64,000 bases of DNA. Origin: Neocallimastix lanati (nom. inval.) (Eukaryota; Neocallimastigomycota; Neocallimastigomycetes; Neocallimastigales; Neocallimastigaceae). Location of the stretch: the NCBI GenBank assembly GCA_016946835.1, contig JACVTC010000102.1, positions 1 to 64,000 on the forward strand. Reading direction: 5' to 3'. Made by a program: the position numbers and the translations under genes. This document shows, one piece after another, positions 22,609-32,762 of this stretch. The notes under the pieces are model-generated. The model made no database searches, had not been told where the DNA came from, and worked only from the letters and a program-made list of their open reading frames with translations. Each line of letters starts with the position of its first letter. Position 1 is the first letter of the stretch.

Positions 22609-23460
22609 GTCAAAGATTTGTACTGTATTCATCTAGATTTGAGTTTTTGGTTTGTTGTTTAGTTATAATATTAATTGTTGAATCCGTTTGTATTATTGGG
22701 ATTCTAATAATGTTGTTTTCGTCAACTGCGTATGTTCCTATAATTTTAATCTTGTTATTGATATTGTAGTTTAAGTCTACTTTTTTGAGTGTTAATATAG
22801 TCTTATTGTTAATTAGTTTAATTTCACTGTAGATTCCCATCTTTGGTAGTAAGTTTCCACTATGTAAGTTTTTGCTTATGTTATTTGAATAGTAAACTTT
22901 GTCGAGTCGTATGTACATGTAGTTTATTTTACCTTCAATAGTTCAGATTCTCTGAAATTCACAAGTAGAGTTGCTAGCACATTTCATCTGAATTATCTGT
23001 TTACGAAAATTCTTTAATATATGCTTGTTACAAATGATGTGTTCTGAACATCCTGTATCATAAGTCCATAAAACAATATCGTTGTTCGAATTGTTGTCAG
23101 AATTATCAATCTCCTTGGTAATGAGGTTTATGCTGGAGTTTCTATTACATAAGTTTTTGTATTCATTTTTAAGTTGTGATGCTGATTCAATATTGAAGAC
23201 CTGTTTTTCAAATAGTGGTTTTATTTCATCAAAACATGTGTTTTCTTTGTTGTCTTCATCTGATGATTAATCTTCACTAAGTTCAACATTACTGATATAT
23301 TTTCTTCCGTTATCTATTTTGTTTTATTTTCTACCATGATTAAGTGTACATATCCTTCTTTGTTTATAAACGTGCTGATTGAATCCACATTTGTCAGTGG
23401 TATGTCCTTTCATTTCACAAATGTAGCAGTAATTATTTTCTCTTTTGATATTGTTATGTT
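22609..23460 (-). pseudogene. Copia B gag zinc knuckle and protease
   Basis: CYICEMKGHTTDKC (CX2CX4HX4C) near 23400-23440 is the gag knuckle. WTYDTGCSEH near 23045-23075 is the copia protease active site. Frame 22610-22918 (VYYSNNISKNLHSGNLLPKMG) is the protease C-terminal part seen in copia elements. Stops and frame changes separate the three pieces. Confidence 0.7.
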
Positions 23461-23471
23461 TTTGTAAAGAT

Positions 23472-24078
23472 TTAATAAATCTTTAATACATTAAATAGCT
23501 TAATTTTTCGTACAATTAATTTATTTAATGTATATGAATTATTTTTTTTTTTAATATAAAATTTATTGAAATAAAATTTAATTATTTTTTAAATTGAAAA
23601 TATTTTTTAATTAGTTTAGTTAATTTAGTTTAGTTTTAAATAGTTAAATATTAATTTAGGAATAATCTTAAATAGTTAATATTTATAAAAATAGTTTTTC
23701 AATATTAAATATATAATTAAAATTATTATAAGTATTAAAATAATAAATAAAATAAAAAGTTTAAAAAATTAATTTTAGTTTTAGTAAATTAATAAATAAT
23801 AAAAATTGTTAATTAAAAAATCTTTTGTTTATAAATAAATAGTTATATATATATTATTAAATAACATCATATATTAATAGTGTAATAAGAAAAAATATAA
23901 ATACATGTAATTTTTCTTAATTAAATCGATGTATTAGTTATTAACTATTTTACAGTTAATAACATAAAGGAAGTTTATAATTAATAAAAGAATTTATTAA
24001 TAAAAGAAATTACTTTAATTTTATTTGTTTAAATTGTAGTGTTTTTTTTATTGTTATAATCTGTTTTTTATTGATGGA
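23472..24078 (-). mobile_element. TIR element copy 4 (GTAAA-family), inserted in copia B gag
   Basis: Ends GTAAAGATTTAATA (23472) and GATGGATTCATTAC (24078) are inverted and match the family termini. The core (ACATGTAATTTTTC, TCGATGTATTAGTTATTAAC, TAATCTGTTTTT) is as in the other copies, here reversed. Flanks show only a weak duplication (about GTTTT). Confidence 0.65.
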
Positions 24079-24082
24079 TTCA

Positions 24083-24622
24083 TTACAGTTTTGGTTTTTC
24101 AATATAGTCTATATCCAAATAATCGTCAATTTTATTGGATTTCGTTTCTTTTCCAGTTGTTTTCCCTAAAAAGTACTGTAAGACATTAATTTGTTCTTTT
24201 GCATTTGAAACAAAATCATCAATATCCATATCATGTTTAATCGGCAATCTTAACCTAATTTCGGTAGGTATTGCAAAGTAGATATATTTTTCCTTCTCTA
24301 ATGTTCCGAGCCTATAATTCTTTTTGTCGAGAATTTCAAAAATATCAGTTATTTCAGAAATTACTTCTAAAGAATCATCAATGTTTTTTGATTTTAAAGA
24401 ATTTAATTTTCTAATGTAGTGATTAACATCATTGGACTTAGATTTATCATAATATTCCTTGATTTTGGTCATTATACTGTAAGCAGTTTTTGCATTACGT
24501 ATTTTCCTTTTAACTTCCTTAGTGATGCTTGTTAAAATAAACGCTCGAGCTATGGAGTCCTTAACCTTGGCAGCTTCTAAATCTTGCTGAATTTTGGTTC
24601 CATTTCTGACATCATTAGCCAT
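24083..24622 (-). pseudogene. Copia B gag (UBN2-type), fused to truncated element A
   Basis: Codes a helical gag domain (ARAFILTSITKEVKRKIRN, AKTAYSIMTKIKEYY, LEVISEITDIFEIL) as in Ty1/copia gag. It begins without the usual N-terminus because the sequence immediately before it is the RT of element A. It ends where the TIR element enters. Confidence 0.75.
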
Positions 24623-26819
24623 GTCCTTCTGGAGCTTTCATATAAAGTTCTTCTTTTAACCGTGCATTGAGGTATGCTGCATTGATGTCAATTTGTTCAA
24701 TATTAAAATTATTTTTGGTGGCAATTGTTGTTAATATTCTTATGGAATCGTGCTTTAATGTTGGGGCAAAGGTGTCATGATAATCTATTCCCTGCTTCTG
24801 AGTATATTCCTTTGCCACTAGTCTTGCTTTTCTTTTTACTATTTTACCTTCTGCATTTTTCTTATATTTAAAGATCCATCGACATGAAATTAAGTTTGCA
24901 CCTTCTGAAATATTTTTGACAGTTTTGAATACTTCTAAATTTTTCATATTATTTAATTCTTTTTTTACAGCATCAATCCATTCCTTTTTATCTGGAAGGT
25001 TAAAAATTTCCTTGTAAGTTGATGGTTCAATAATATCTCTTTTTGGTCTTTTATTTGAAATAGTATTATCATAGTTATTTATTTTTCTTTTCGTATTTGT
25101 ATATATGTTATAGTTTTTAATATTATCATTGATATTATAATTATTATTGTACAAATGATTAATTTGTCTATTATCTGTTATGTTTTTCATAGTGCTGGTT
25201 GACATGTTAATGTTATTATTTTTTATATTATTATTTTTATTATTGTTAATATTGTTACTAGTATTAAGATTATTATTTTTATTTATATTTTCACTATTGT
25301 TATTATTAATATTATTTCCAGTATTATTTTCAATACTATTATTAGTATTAGTGTTAATGTTGTTTTCAATACTATTGTCAATATTATTATCAATATTATT
25401 ATTAATGTGGTTATCAATATTTTTATTACTGTTATTGTTACTATTGTTGTTATCATAATTATTATTATTATTATTATTTCTATCATTCTTACTATCGTTA
25501 ATATAGTTATCATTATTAATGATGTTATTGCTATACTTACCAATATTATTGCTGTCGTGGTCGATGATATTATTTTTTCTTTTATTATATTTTCTTTTAA
25601 TTTTAATTTTGTTATTATTTATTAAATTTTTGTTGAATAGATTAGAGATATTATTACTTGGGAAATTGGGTATAGGAATGCTGTTATAGAATTCCGAAGG
25701 GTTGTAAGACTTTGAATTACTATTGATATTATTATAACTATTTTTATCGAAATAGGTTATATTCTCCCTGATTTCGTTATTGGGAATTAAATTGTATTGC
25801 AATGGTGAACAAAAATTAATGTAATTATTACATGGATAATTCTCAAAGAATTCAACAGTACACGAAAGGATAATTTTCTTATTGGTAGTGTCATAAATTT
25901 TGTAAGCAGGAGGGTTTTGACTATAACCGAGAAATATTCCTGGAAGAGTATTGTTATCGAATTTACTACGGAACCTTTTTGGAATGAAAAAGAATACTTT
26001 GCAACCAAATACTTTAAGTTTTGAATAATCGAATTTAGTATTATAAATAATTTCGTAGAGGATTTTATTATTGATTCCTTTATGTGGGAGTAAATTGTGG
26101 ATGAAATTTGATGTGTTAATTGCATCTTCCCAGAAGTGATGGCTTAATTTAGCATCATTTAATAGTGCTTTGGTAGCATCAATTAATGTGCCATTTAGAC
26201 GTTCCACACGGCCATTTTGTTGAGGATTATACGGTATTGTAAATTGATGTTGAATACCGTATTGCAAACAAAATTTGCTAAAGTATTTATTTTTGAATTC
26301 AGTTCCATTATCTGAACGAATATATTTGATTCTGGTATTGAATTGATTATTAATTTTAGTGAACCAAAAATAAAATAAGGTAAATGTATCGTTTTTATTT
26401 TTTAAAAAAAGAACCCAACTGAAACGAGAAAAATCCTCCAGTATAGAAAGAAAATAAGAATTTCCGTATAATGAAGTTGAAATTGGGCCTACCAAGTCCA
26501 TATGTATGAGTTCAAATATATGTTTTGATTTATTTATAGCTGGTTTGTATGGTTTATTTTTTAACTTGGAACTGCTGCATAATGGACATTTGATGGGAAT
26601 ATTAATTTTTAGTAATTTAGTTTTTATATTTTCGATGTTGAAATGTGCAAGTCTTCGATGACACAAGCTGAGTTTTTCAGATGATTTTAGATTTGCAATA
26701 TTAATTTCATTATTTGATGAGTTAAATTTGTGAGTTAAAATCCATACTTTAAAAGTATTTGAATTATTGGAATAAGAGTTATATATTCTTTCTCCATTTT
26801 TATCATAAATAATTAACAT
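24615..26819 (-). CDS. Copia A pol: pre-integrase, integrase, Asn-rich linker, RT start
   Basis: 734 codons, open throughout. Pre-integrase: LSLCHRRLAHFNIENI and CPLCSSSKLKNKPY (zinc-binding His and Cys). Integrase: LIHMDLVGPIS, YIRSDNGTEFKN, YNPQQNGRVERLN (the D,D,E triad all present), then GCKVFFFIPKRFRSK and GIFLGYS. A linker of about 200 residues is nearly pure Asn/Ile. RT (RVT_2) begins KEWIDAVKKELNNMKN, CRWIFKYK, ARLVAKEYTQKQGIDY, and stops at LYMKAPEGHG by fusion with element B. YADD and RNase H are missing, so it cannot retrotranspose on its own. Confidence 0.9.
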   Translation of the reverse strand: MLIIYDKNGERIYNSYSNNSNTFKVWILTHKFNSSNNEINIANLKSSEKLSLCHRRLAHFNIENIKTKLLKINIPIKCPLCSSSKLKNKPYKPAINKSKHIFELIHMDLVGPISTSLYGNSYFLSILEDFSRFSWVLFLKNKNDTFTLFYFWFTKINNQFNTRIKYIRSDNGTEFKNKYFSKFCLQYGIQHQFTIPYNPQQNGRVERLNGTLIDATKALLNDAKLSHHFWEDAINTSNFIHNLLPHKGINNKILYEIIYNTKFDYSKLKVFGCKVFFFIPKRFRSKFDNNTLPGIFLGYSQNPPAYKIYDTTNKKIILSCTVEFFENYPCNNYINFCSPLQYNLIPNNEIRENITYFDKNSYNNINSNSKSYNPSEFYNSIPIPNFPSNNISNLFNKNLINNNKIKIKRKYNKRKNNIIDHDSNNIGKYSNNIINNDNYINDSKNDRNNNNNNNYDNNNSNNNSNKNIDNHINNNIDNNIDNSIENNINTNTNNSIENNTGNNINNNNSENINKNNNLNTSNNINNNKNNNIKNNNINMSTSTMKNITDNRQINHLYNNNYNINDNIKNYNIYTNTKRKINNYDNTISNKRPKRDIIEPSTYKEIFNLPDKKEWIDAVKKELNNMKNLEVFKTVKNISEGANLISCRWIFKYKKNAEGKIVKRKARLVAKEYTQKQGIDYHDTFAPTLKHDSIRILTTIATKNNFNIEQIDINAAYLNARLKEELYMKAPEGHG
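25180..25520. repeat. AAT/ATT repeat coding the Asn-rich linker of copia A
   Basis: ATT/AAT-rich low-complexity DNA coding Asn runs on the minus strand. Open frames in other phases across it are by-products of composition. Confidence 0.85.
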
Positions 26820-26828
26820 GGTTTATTA

Positions 26829-27476
26829 TTAATTGCCTATTTTAGAACTGTCACTAATTTCCGAATCAAATTTTGCTATTTCATTGAATAAATTTTGAAA
26901 ATTTGCTATAAATATCGATATGTCCTTATTGTCAAATTTTAAATTTTCGATTTTCTTTGTTAATTCGATTTTTCTTTGCTCCTTACTCTTGGTGAACGAT
27001 TCTTTTAGGAGCTTCCAGATTTCGTAGGCTGACTTTTCGTTTCCTTCAATAATTGATTGAGTCTGTTCACCAAGGCTATTAATTATTATCCATTTTGTCG
27101 TAATATCATTTTCAATATCGTTTATGGTTGTATTTTTTTCATATACGAAAGTATCATCGAATTGGTCTTCGATGTACTCATTAATATTTCCTTTTATATC
27201 TTTCTTTTTTAATTTTTTAATAATCGGAATAAGGACATATTTAGTGAGTTTATTTATATTTAAGAGATACAGTATATTCCTCCTCCATGTTGTATAATTT
27301 TCTATGTTTAATTCGGTAACTCTATTAAAGTTTTCCGAATAATTAAAAGTGATTGTATTCCGAATATTATTATTATTGTCATGAATAGCGATTGGTTGAG
27401 GTTGAGGTTGAGATTGATTTTGGATTTGATTTTGAGTTGAATTTTGACGTAGATTATTAGAGTTTCTTCTTCTCAT
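26829..27476 (-). CDS. Copia A gag (N-terminal and capsid part)
   Basis: 215 codons from ATG 27476. Gln/Asn/Pro-rich start, then the copia gag pattern LNIENYTTWRRNILYLL, TKWIIINSLGEQTQ, AYEIWKLLKESF and IFIANFQNLFNEI (UBN2/gag family). It ends SKIGN at a stop ten bases before the pol frame. The knuckle and protease that should follow are absent, so an internal deletion joined gag to pol. Confidence 0.85.
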   Translation of the reverse strand: MRRRNSNNLRQNSTQNQIQNQSQPQPQPIAIHDNNNNIRNTITFNYSENFNRVTELNIENYTTWRRNILYLLNINKLTKYVLIPIIKKLKKKDIKGNINEYIEDQFDDTFVYEKNTTINDIENDITTKWIIINSLGEQTQSIIEGNEKSAYEIWKLLKESFTKSKEQRKIELTKKIENLKFDNKDISIFIANFQNLFNEIAKFDSEISDSSKIGN

Positions 27477-28693
27477 TTTGAAATAATTTAAATTTTATTG
27501 TTAAATATTTAGTTTGATTAAATTTTTGATTATTTGAGTATAAAGTAAATAATTTGGTTATTATAAGAATAAAGTGAGGAATGTTTTCTTTATTTATAGT
27601 AATTTTTAGTAAAAATTATATTATTATTTAATAAGTTATTGCATTTATGTTCATAGTTTATATTAAAAGTAAATTAGTATTTATAGTGTGATTAAATTTA
27701 ATAATTTATTTATAACTAACATAAACATTATTGCTATTATTAGTATTATTAGTTTCATTTATAATTAATTTATATAAATTAATTACTTATAGTTTTATTG
27801 GTTTCTATTTTAGTGTATTAATTTTGGTTTAAATAACTTATATGATTATTATTGACTTGCATTGATAATATTCTTTTATTTAATATGACTCACTTTTATA
27901 AATATAATTTTATATTAAAAAGATATTTATTTTTATTGTTTAGATCAAATGATAATTTTTTTACAGTTTAAACTACTGGTATTATATTTTTTTTTATTAT
28001 TTCAACTTGAAATAAAATATTGGATGACATTGGTTTATATTATTTTTGTTTATTAATATATTGTCAGTTCACATTATTTTTAATTTTTTTTTTTCAACTT
28101 TATTATTTATTTGAAATTATTGTTTATATTAATTCTATTTTTAATGCAATCAGTTGACTAATATTTATATTATATTTTGATTTAATATTTATGAATATTA
28201 GATGACATGAGTTATGAAATTTTTCATCTTAATTTAAATTTATAAGTAATTTATATTTAGATATATCTGATGACTGCTTCAATAATTTCATCTAGATATA
28301 TTTTCTTTTCTCTTTTTTAATAATTTATTAACATTTTATTAATTTTCAACTTGACTATATAAATTTATTATTAGTGGATTTTTTAGTTATTTATTTTCAT
28401 CTCAATATTAATATATCAGTTGACATGGTATTTAAAATATTAATTAAATTTAATTAAATAGTTTACTTATATTTATTTAATAGCATTCCTCATTGATCTC
28501 CTTACTAACCAAATTATTTTGTACTTGTGTAGTTTTATGAATTTTTATTTGATGTTTCTTTATTTTAATTATATAGATAAGAATATATATTTAAAAGGTA
28601 AAATATAAAATTAGTATTTTTATATATATTTTAATAAATATTTATAATAATTGTTATGTTTAAACTTAGCTTTTATTTATGCTCAACTGGAGA
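27477..28693. other. Leader of copia A with an inserted inverted-repeat segment
   Basis: No gene. The motif CATTCCTCA - 13/14 bases - TAACCAAATTATTT occurs on + at about 28483-28518 and inverted at about 27550-27590, so a roughly 0.98-kb segment has diverged inverted ends. TGACA/TTGAC motifs recur at irregular 50-80-base spacing inside. Without this segment the leader would be about 240 bases. Confidence 0.5.
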
Positions 28694-28709
28694 GTTGAGA
28701 CTCTTAATC
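28694..28709 (-). promoter_or_regulatory. Primer-binding-like site of copia A
   Basis: On the minus strand reads GATTAAGAGTCTCAAC, the same 15 bases that follow the 5' LTR of copia C (32644-32658). It is complementary to the anticodon arm of a tRNA-Lys(CUU). Confidence 0.6.
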
Positions 28710-29294
28710 TTTTAAAACACAAAAATGGAAAATAATTTTAATGAATAACAAAGTATTTTATTTTAGTAATATTTTATTTAATATTAGTTATGTTCATAAT
28801 TGATGTTATTTATTCAGTAAAATTTATACTTTTCTTTAGTATATTATATTATTAACATATTCATTATAACTATTTATTTAATTTATATTTAATATAAGTA
28901 ATGTCATGTATATATTAAAATATCTATTTCTTTATTTTAACAATATTTAATAATAAATTAAAAAAATTTTTTATTATTTATTTATTAAAATTACAAATTT
29001 AAAAGATCTTCTTTAAATATACATTCTTTTATCTTTAAAAGTGACCTTTATTTTATTTTTAATTTTTTTTAATTTTATATTATAAAATAACTTATTATTT
29101 TTTTAATTATTTTATTAAAAATTAAAACAAAAAAAAAAAAAAGATTTTTTTTATATTTAAATTCTAAATATATTTATTATTATAAATATTTTATTTTTAA
29201 TAATATATAATAAAATTTATTAATTTTTTATTTTTTGTTTATCTACTTATATCCTTTGCTTTTTTTTTTTTTTTTTAAAAAAAAGCCTTTTAAA

Positions 29295-29328
<34 letters not shown>

Positions 29329-29330
29329 GT
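28710..29330. other. AT-rich, probable LTR remnant plus dispersed repeat
   Basis: No gene. About 28940-29330 is a diverged copy of 5330-5760, with the marker AAAGTGACCTTTATTTTA and a following T-tract plus AAGCCTTTTAAATTTTA. A (TTA)n tract is at 29300-29327. Confidence 0.6.
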
Positions 29331-29675
29331 CTAAAAATCATGTTTATCCAATAATAGTCTCTTTTTTAAGTAATTGTATGCTTTAAAAACACCTTCGTGA
29401 CCATCTCTGTGTACATCAAGTATTAGTTGTAGTTTTTGATTATCATCTTGAATTACCTTCCTATTAAGTACCATTGTCACAATTAATATTCTTCATCATT
29501 TATTAGTAATAAATTTGGCCTTGATAGAGTTCAGCAAGTTTCCTTCATTCATAGAACTGATCTTCGACAGGACAGTTGAAACTATCGGACTGGAAGATTT
29601 TAATCTCGATAGCATATCTATATGCATATTCTTCTTGATGGGTTCGTAGATATATCTCTTAACTATTTCTTATTT
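29331..29675 (-). pseudogene. Ty3/gypsy pol scrap: RNase H end and integrase zinc domain
   Basis: Minus-strand frame: EIVKRYIYEPIKKNMHIDMLSRLKSSS..., where HIDMLSRL resembles the ADALSRL end of gypsy RNase H. After two adjacent TGA codons it continues VIQDDNQKLQLILDVHRDGHEGVFKAYNY, with the His-X3-His of the integrase zinc domain. It ends at the TAG 29331-29333, before the CX2C. It is a short orphan fragment unconnected to the gypsy copy at 12-18 kb. Confidence 0.5.
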
Positions 29676-30239
29676 ATTACTTATTTATTTATATATTTAT
29701 TTATTTTTTTATTTATTTATATACTTATCTATATTATATTATTATTTATATTCTAATTTATTTATATAATATACCATATATTTATATCATATTAAGTCTC
29801 AACTTGTATTGGCAACTTATGCTATTATTAAATATTCATATATATACCTATAAACGTATCACCTACTTACTATATAGTATATCACTCTATAGATCATATT
29901 ATATACTAAATATATGATATAAAACAAATATGTGTAGGTACCATATTTGTATATTTAATATTAATTATTAAATTATTAAATTTATATCTTTTTGATAATA
30001 ATTATTTTTTTTTATAGCTGCAATTATTGCGAACTTATAACTTTATTTATTTATTTATTTATTTAGTTATATGAATATTTATTTAAGTAAAAAAAAAAAA
30101 ACACACAGAATTAATAAAAAAAAATAAATATTATAATGTCCAATTAGAACGAAATAATATTTTAAATAATAATGTGAAATAAAAAAGTTATATTCAAAAT
30201 AAAGTGTCAATAAATTCAGAAAAAAAAAAAAAAAAAGTT
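29676..30239. repeat. AT-rich DNA with a dispersed repeat copy (29917-30000)
   Basis: No gene. 29917-30000 (GATATAAAACAAATATGTGT, ATATTTGTATATTTAATA) is also found at 44642-44725 and, inverted, at 46380-46480. Tandem ATTT runs lie at 29680-29720. Confidence 0.65.
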
Positions 30240-30660
30240 CCTATGCAACGAACCTCACCTTCAGATGATAAGAAATCTGTTAAAAGTAAAAATCTTATTC
30301 CGGATTAGATTAAGGTTTGAATTGACTATCTGAAAGAAATTATGGTCTTCTCCTTCAAAGGTATTGGGCCCTGCTAACCGGTCTTACTGCATTTTCAGCA
30401 TTGACGCTCCTGGTTAGTTTGCGCTTATATACCGTTGGAATAGTAAGCCTTGTCGAGTACTAGCCCTAAGCATAATTTCTGTAAAAAGAGAGAGCTGAAG
30501 ATGCACCAAGAATGTCGTTTTAGAATTATCTCCATAATTAATTTGGTTCTTAAATTAAAAAAAAACATCCCTTTTCTTTTTTATAATTTAAATCTATAAT
30601 TTCTGCATCTCTTCCACCAAGAAGGAAATTATATAGTCGGTACCACGTCACATATATATT
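30240..30660. other. GC-richer gene-free island 1, possible structured RNA
   Basis: Composition is clearly above the surroundings, yet every frame is broken by stops. Inverted repeats include CTAACC/GGTTAG around 30376-30418. The hairpin sequence TTCCACCAAGAAGGAA at 30612-30627 recurs exactly at 39862-39877 in the second island. It could be a noncoding RNA, an untranslated region or a retroelement scrap. Confidence 0.35.
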
Positions 30661-31118
30661 TACACACACCTATTATTCAGAAAAATTACTAATATTAACA
30701 CGATTTTCACTAATTGAACTAGTCACGACATTATTAGTAACGATACTATTATTTTCACTATCGCTAATATTACTATTCCTATTTCCAATATCAATACTAT
30801 TTACTATGATTAACAATATTATCTCTATTATTATTTTTCATTAATACCATTCTCTTCGTTACCACTATCAGAATCTGTACTTGATTCTATATTATTCATA
30901 TCAGTGACAACAATATTTACATTAATATTTGATATTGGACAATATTTACTAATTATAAAAAAATTTTCCATAAAGATTTTTAATATCCTTAAAATATTTC
31001 ATTCGGAATTTACGGAAAAAATAAGATAATAATTATTTTTTTTTATTTCAATATGTATTATTATAATTATAATAATTATAATACTTTAAATTTAAAAATA
31101 TTAATCCAATAATTTTTT
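30661..31118. other. Low-complexity region, possible coding remnant, no gene called
   Basis: On the minus strand 30840-30935 reads an acidic Ser/Asp/Asn stretch (MNNIESSTDSDSGNEENG) ending in a stop. It resembles acidic tails of LINE ORF1, but it is too short to assign. Confidence 0.3.
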
Positions 31119-32247
31119 TATACATCTAAAAAAGGTGAAATAGTTTTATTTACTAATGAACCTCTAAATATATCATGATTATTTTTAAATATTAAAAAAA
31201 ATATTTCACTAGTACTCATTGGAGTTTTATATTTACCTTTTAAAATTAAAGTTAAAACATGCTCTTTTTTCATATATAAATATTTTATTTTAATCAAACA
31301 TTTTTTTAAAACACTATAAGGTATTAGATAACTTTCTACAACTACTTCTCTTAATTTTGGTAAATTCCAAATTCTTTCAGAAAGATTAAAAAAATTATTT
31401 CCATATAAATAATAACCTTCTTATATGAAATAAATTTGATATAAGAGATGGAAAATAAGTTAAATTATTATCATGAATATCTAATTCTATTAAATTTCTC
31501 ATATTTATAACATCAATTGGCAGTTCTTCTAAATAATATTGACTTAAGTTTAAAATTTTAAAATTTCGAAAAAAATTTTTCATGATAAAATATTTCTGGT
31601 AGATCATAATGAATGAAAAAGGCACCTTCAGAATCAAAATCTTTTTTTATTATTTTTTCAATAGAAAGTTGTTCATCTACAACTAAAAATTTTATTTTTT
31701 CCATTTCACCTAAATCTTTAGTAGGAATATTATCTGCAAGATTTAATTCTTTTAAATTAATTAATTCACCTATTTCCTCTGGAATTTCTCTTAATTCATT
31801 ACTTAATAAAGTTAATATTTCTAAATTAATTAATTTACATATTTCTTTTGGAAATATTTTGATATTATCTTCTATTAGTGAAAGTTCTTTTAAATTTTCT
31901 AGAAACATAATATCATTTGGAAATGAATTTATAATACTGAAATGAATTTTTAATTCTTTTAGATTTTTTAAATATTTTATTTCTTTTGGAATATATTCTA
32001 TTTTAACTCCAAAAAATTCTAATTTCTCTAACTTATTTAGTGTACATATACTTTTAGAAAATTCCCGTAAATTATAACAAAGAAATTTTAATTTTTTTAG
32101 ATTTTTTAATGAAGAAATCATTTTATATGGAAATTCTATTATGGATTGATTGTCACTAATTATTAATTCTGCTATATTATTTAATTCATTTTGATAAAAT
32201 TTATCATTTAACTCACTTATACTATAAGAGTATTTCATTTTTACCAT
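31119..32247 (-). pseudogene. Leucine-rich-repeat protein, two frameshifts
   Basis: From ATG 32247 the frame codes about eight LRRs of 23 residues (LKNLKKLKFLCYNLREF, LNKLEKLEFFGVKIEYIP, LINLKELNLADN and others). It ends prematurely at 31558 after a slip in the A/T run near 31575. The LRRs resume in the next frame (FKILNLSQYYLEELPIDV, RNLIELDIHDNNLTYFP, 31637-31395). A third frame carries a C-terminal cap (NLSERIWNLPKLREVVV...) to the TAA at 31119-31121. There is no signal peptide or membrane segment, so an intracellular SHOC2/plant Ras-group-like LRR protein is likely. One-base indels in homopolymers are the only defects, so the gene could be intact in reality. Confidence 0.75.
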
Positions 32248-32318
32248 TACTTATTTATAATTGAATATTTAATTCATCATTTAATAAAATCTTTTTTTTA
32301 ATAAAAAAGTATTATTAT

Positions 32319-32349
<31 letters not shown>
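32248..32349. repeat. (AT)n microsatellite, insertion site of copia C
   Basis: An (AT)n run of about 28 bases (32322-32349) directly left of the 5' LTR; the same AT run continues after the 3' LTR (38106-38120). Confidence 0.85.
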
Positions 32350-32350
<1 letters not shown>

Positions 32351-32544
32351 GTTAAATATCACAGTTATGTGTTTAATTACATTGTACATTATACTACATT
32401 ATTAAGTGTAAAATATTTTTTATTCGATAATATAATGCAATGTAACGTTAAATGTTACCAATAATGTTAGACTAGAAAATAAATATAAATAACATGCAAT
32501 AACAAATTCTTAAATGAATAAGGTCTTTCTAAATGTAAAAGCAA

Positions 32545-32591
<47 letters not shown>

Positions 32592-32643
32592 ACACATAAT
32601 AAAATATAAATATCATTTCTGAATTTAAGTTTTATATTTAACA
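32350..32643 (+). repeat. Copia C 5' LTR (294 bp)
   Basis: TG...CA ends, an inner (AATA)n microsatellite of about twelve units, and TATAAAT near 32482 as a possible TATA box. Confidence 0.95.
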
Positions 32644-32658
32644 GATTAAGAGTCTCAA
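32644..32658 (+). promoter_or_regulatory. Copia C primer-binding site, tRNA-Lys(CUU) anticodon arm type
   Basis: GATTAAGAGTCTCAA starts at the first base after the LTR. It is the complement of the conserved eukaryotic tRNA-Lys(CUU) anticodon stem-loop (positions about 26-40), not of a tRNA 3' end. This implies priming from an internally cut (half) tRNA, as known for copia and Ty5 with initiator tRNA-Met. Confidence 0.7.
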
Positions 32659-32762
32659 TGACTCAATAATTCATTAACAATTGTTGATATCAAAATCCAA
32701 TACATTAAATATTAAACATTCATTAAATATTAAAATAAAGAAATATTGGCAGTCACATTAAA

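Larger units (their letters stand above)
20990..24622 (-). mobile_element. Ty1/copia element B, 5'- and 3'-truncated
   Basis: Minus-strand order: gag (24083-24622), inserted TIR element (23472-24078), gag zinc knuckle (about 23400-23440), protease (about 23045-23090), GAG-pre-integrase and integrase (about 22600-21870), linker and the first residues of RT (about 21075-20995). No LTR is visible at either end. The 5' side is fused to element A at 24615-24622 and the 3' side stops within RT. Confidence 0.8.
24615..28709 (-). mobile_element. Ty1/copia element A, 3' end lost
   Basis: Minus-strand order: primer-binding-like site (28694-28709), leader with an inserted inverted-repeat segment (27541-28530), gag (26829-27476), integrase and RT start (24615-26819). 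Knuckle and protease are deleted between gag and pol, and pol ends inside RT at the fusion with element B. The 5' LTR should lie just right of 28709 but has no partner left to define it. Confidence 0.75.

Noticed and set aside
31613-31945. Plus-strand frame opposite the LRR gene
   Set aside because: The LRR pattern on the minus strand is unmistakable; the + frame is its shadow.
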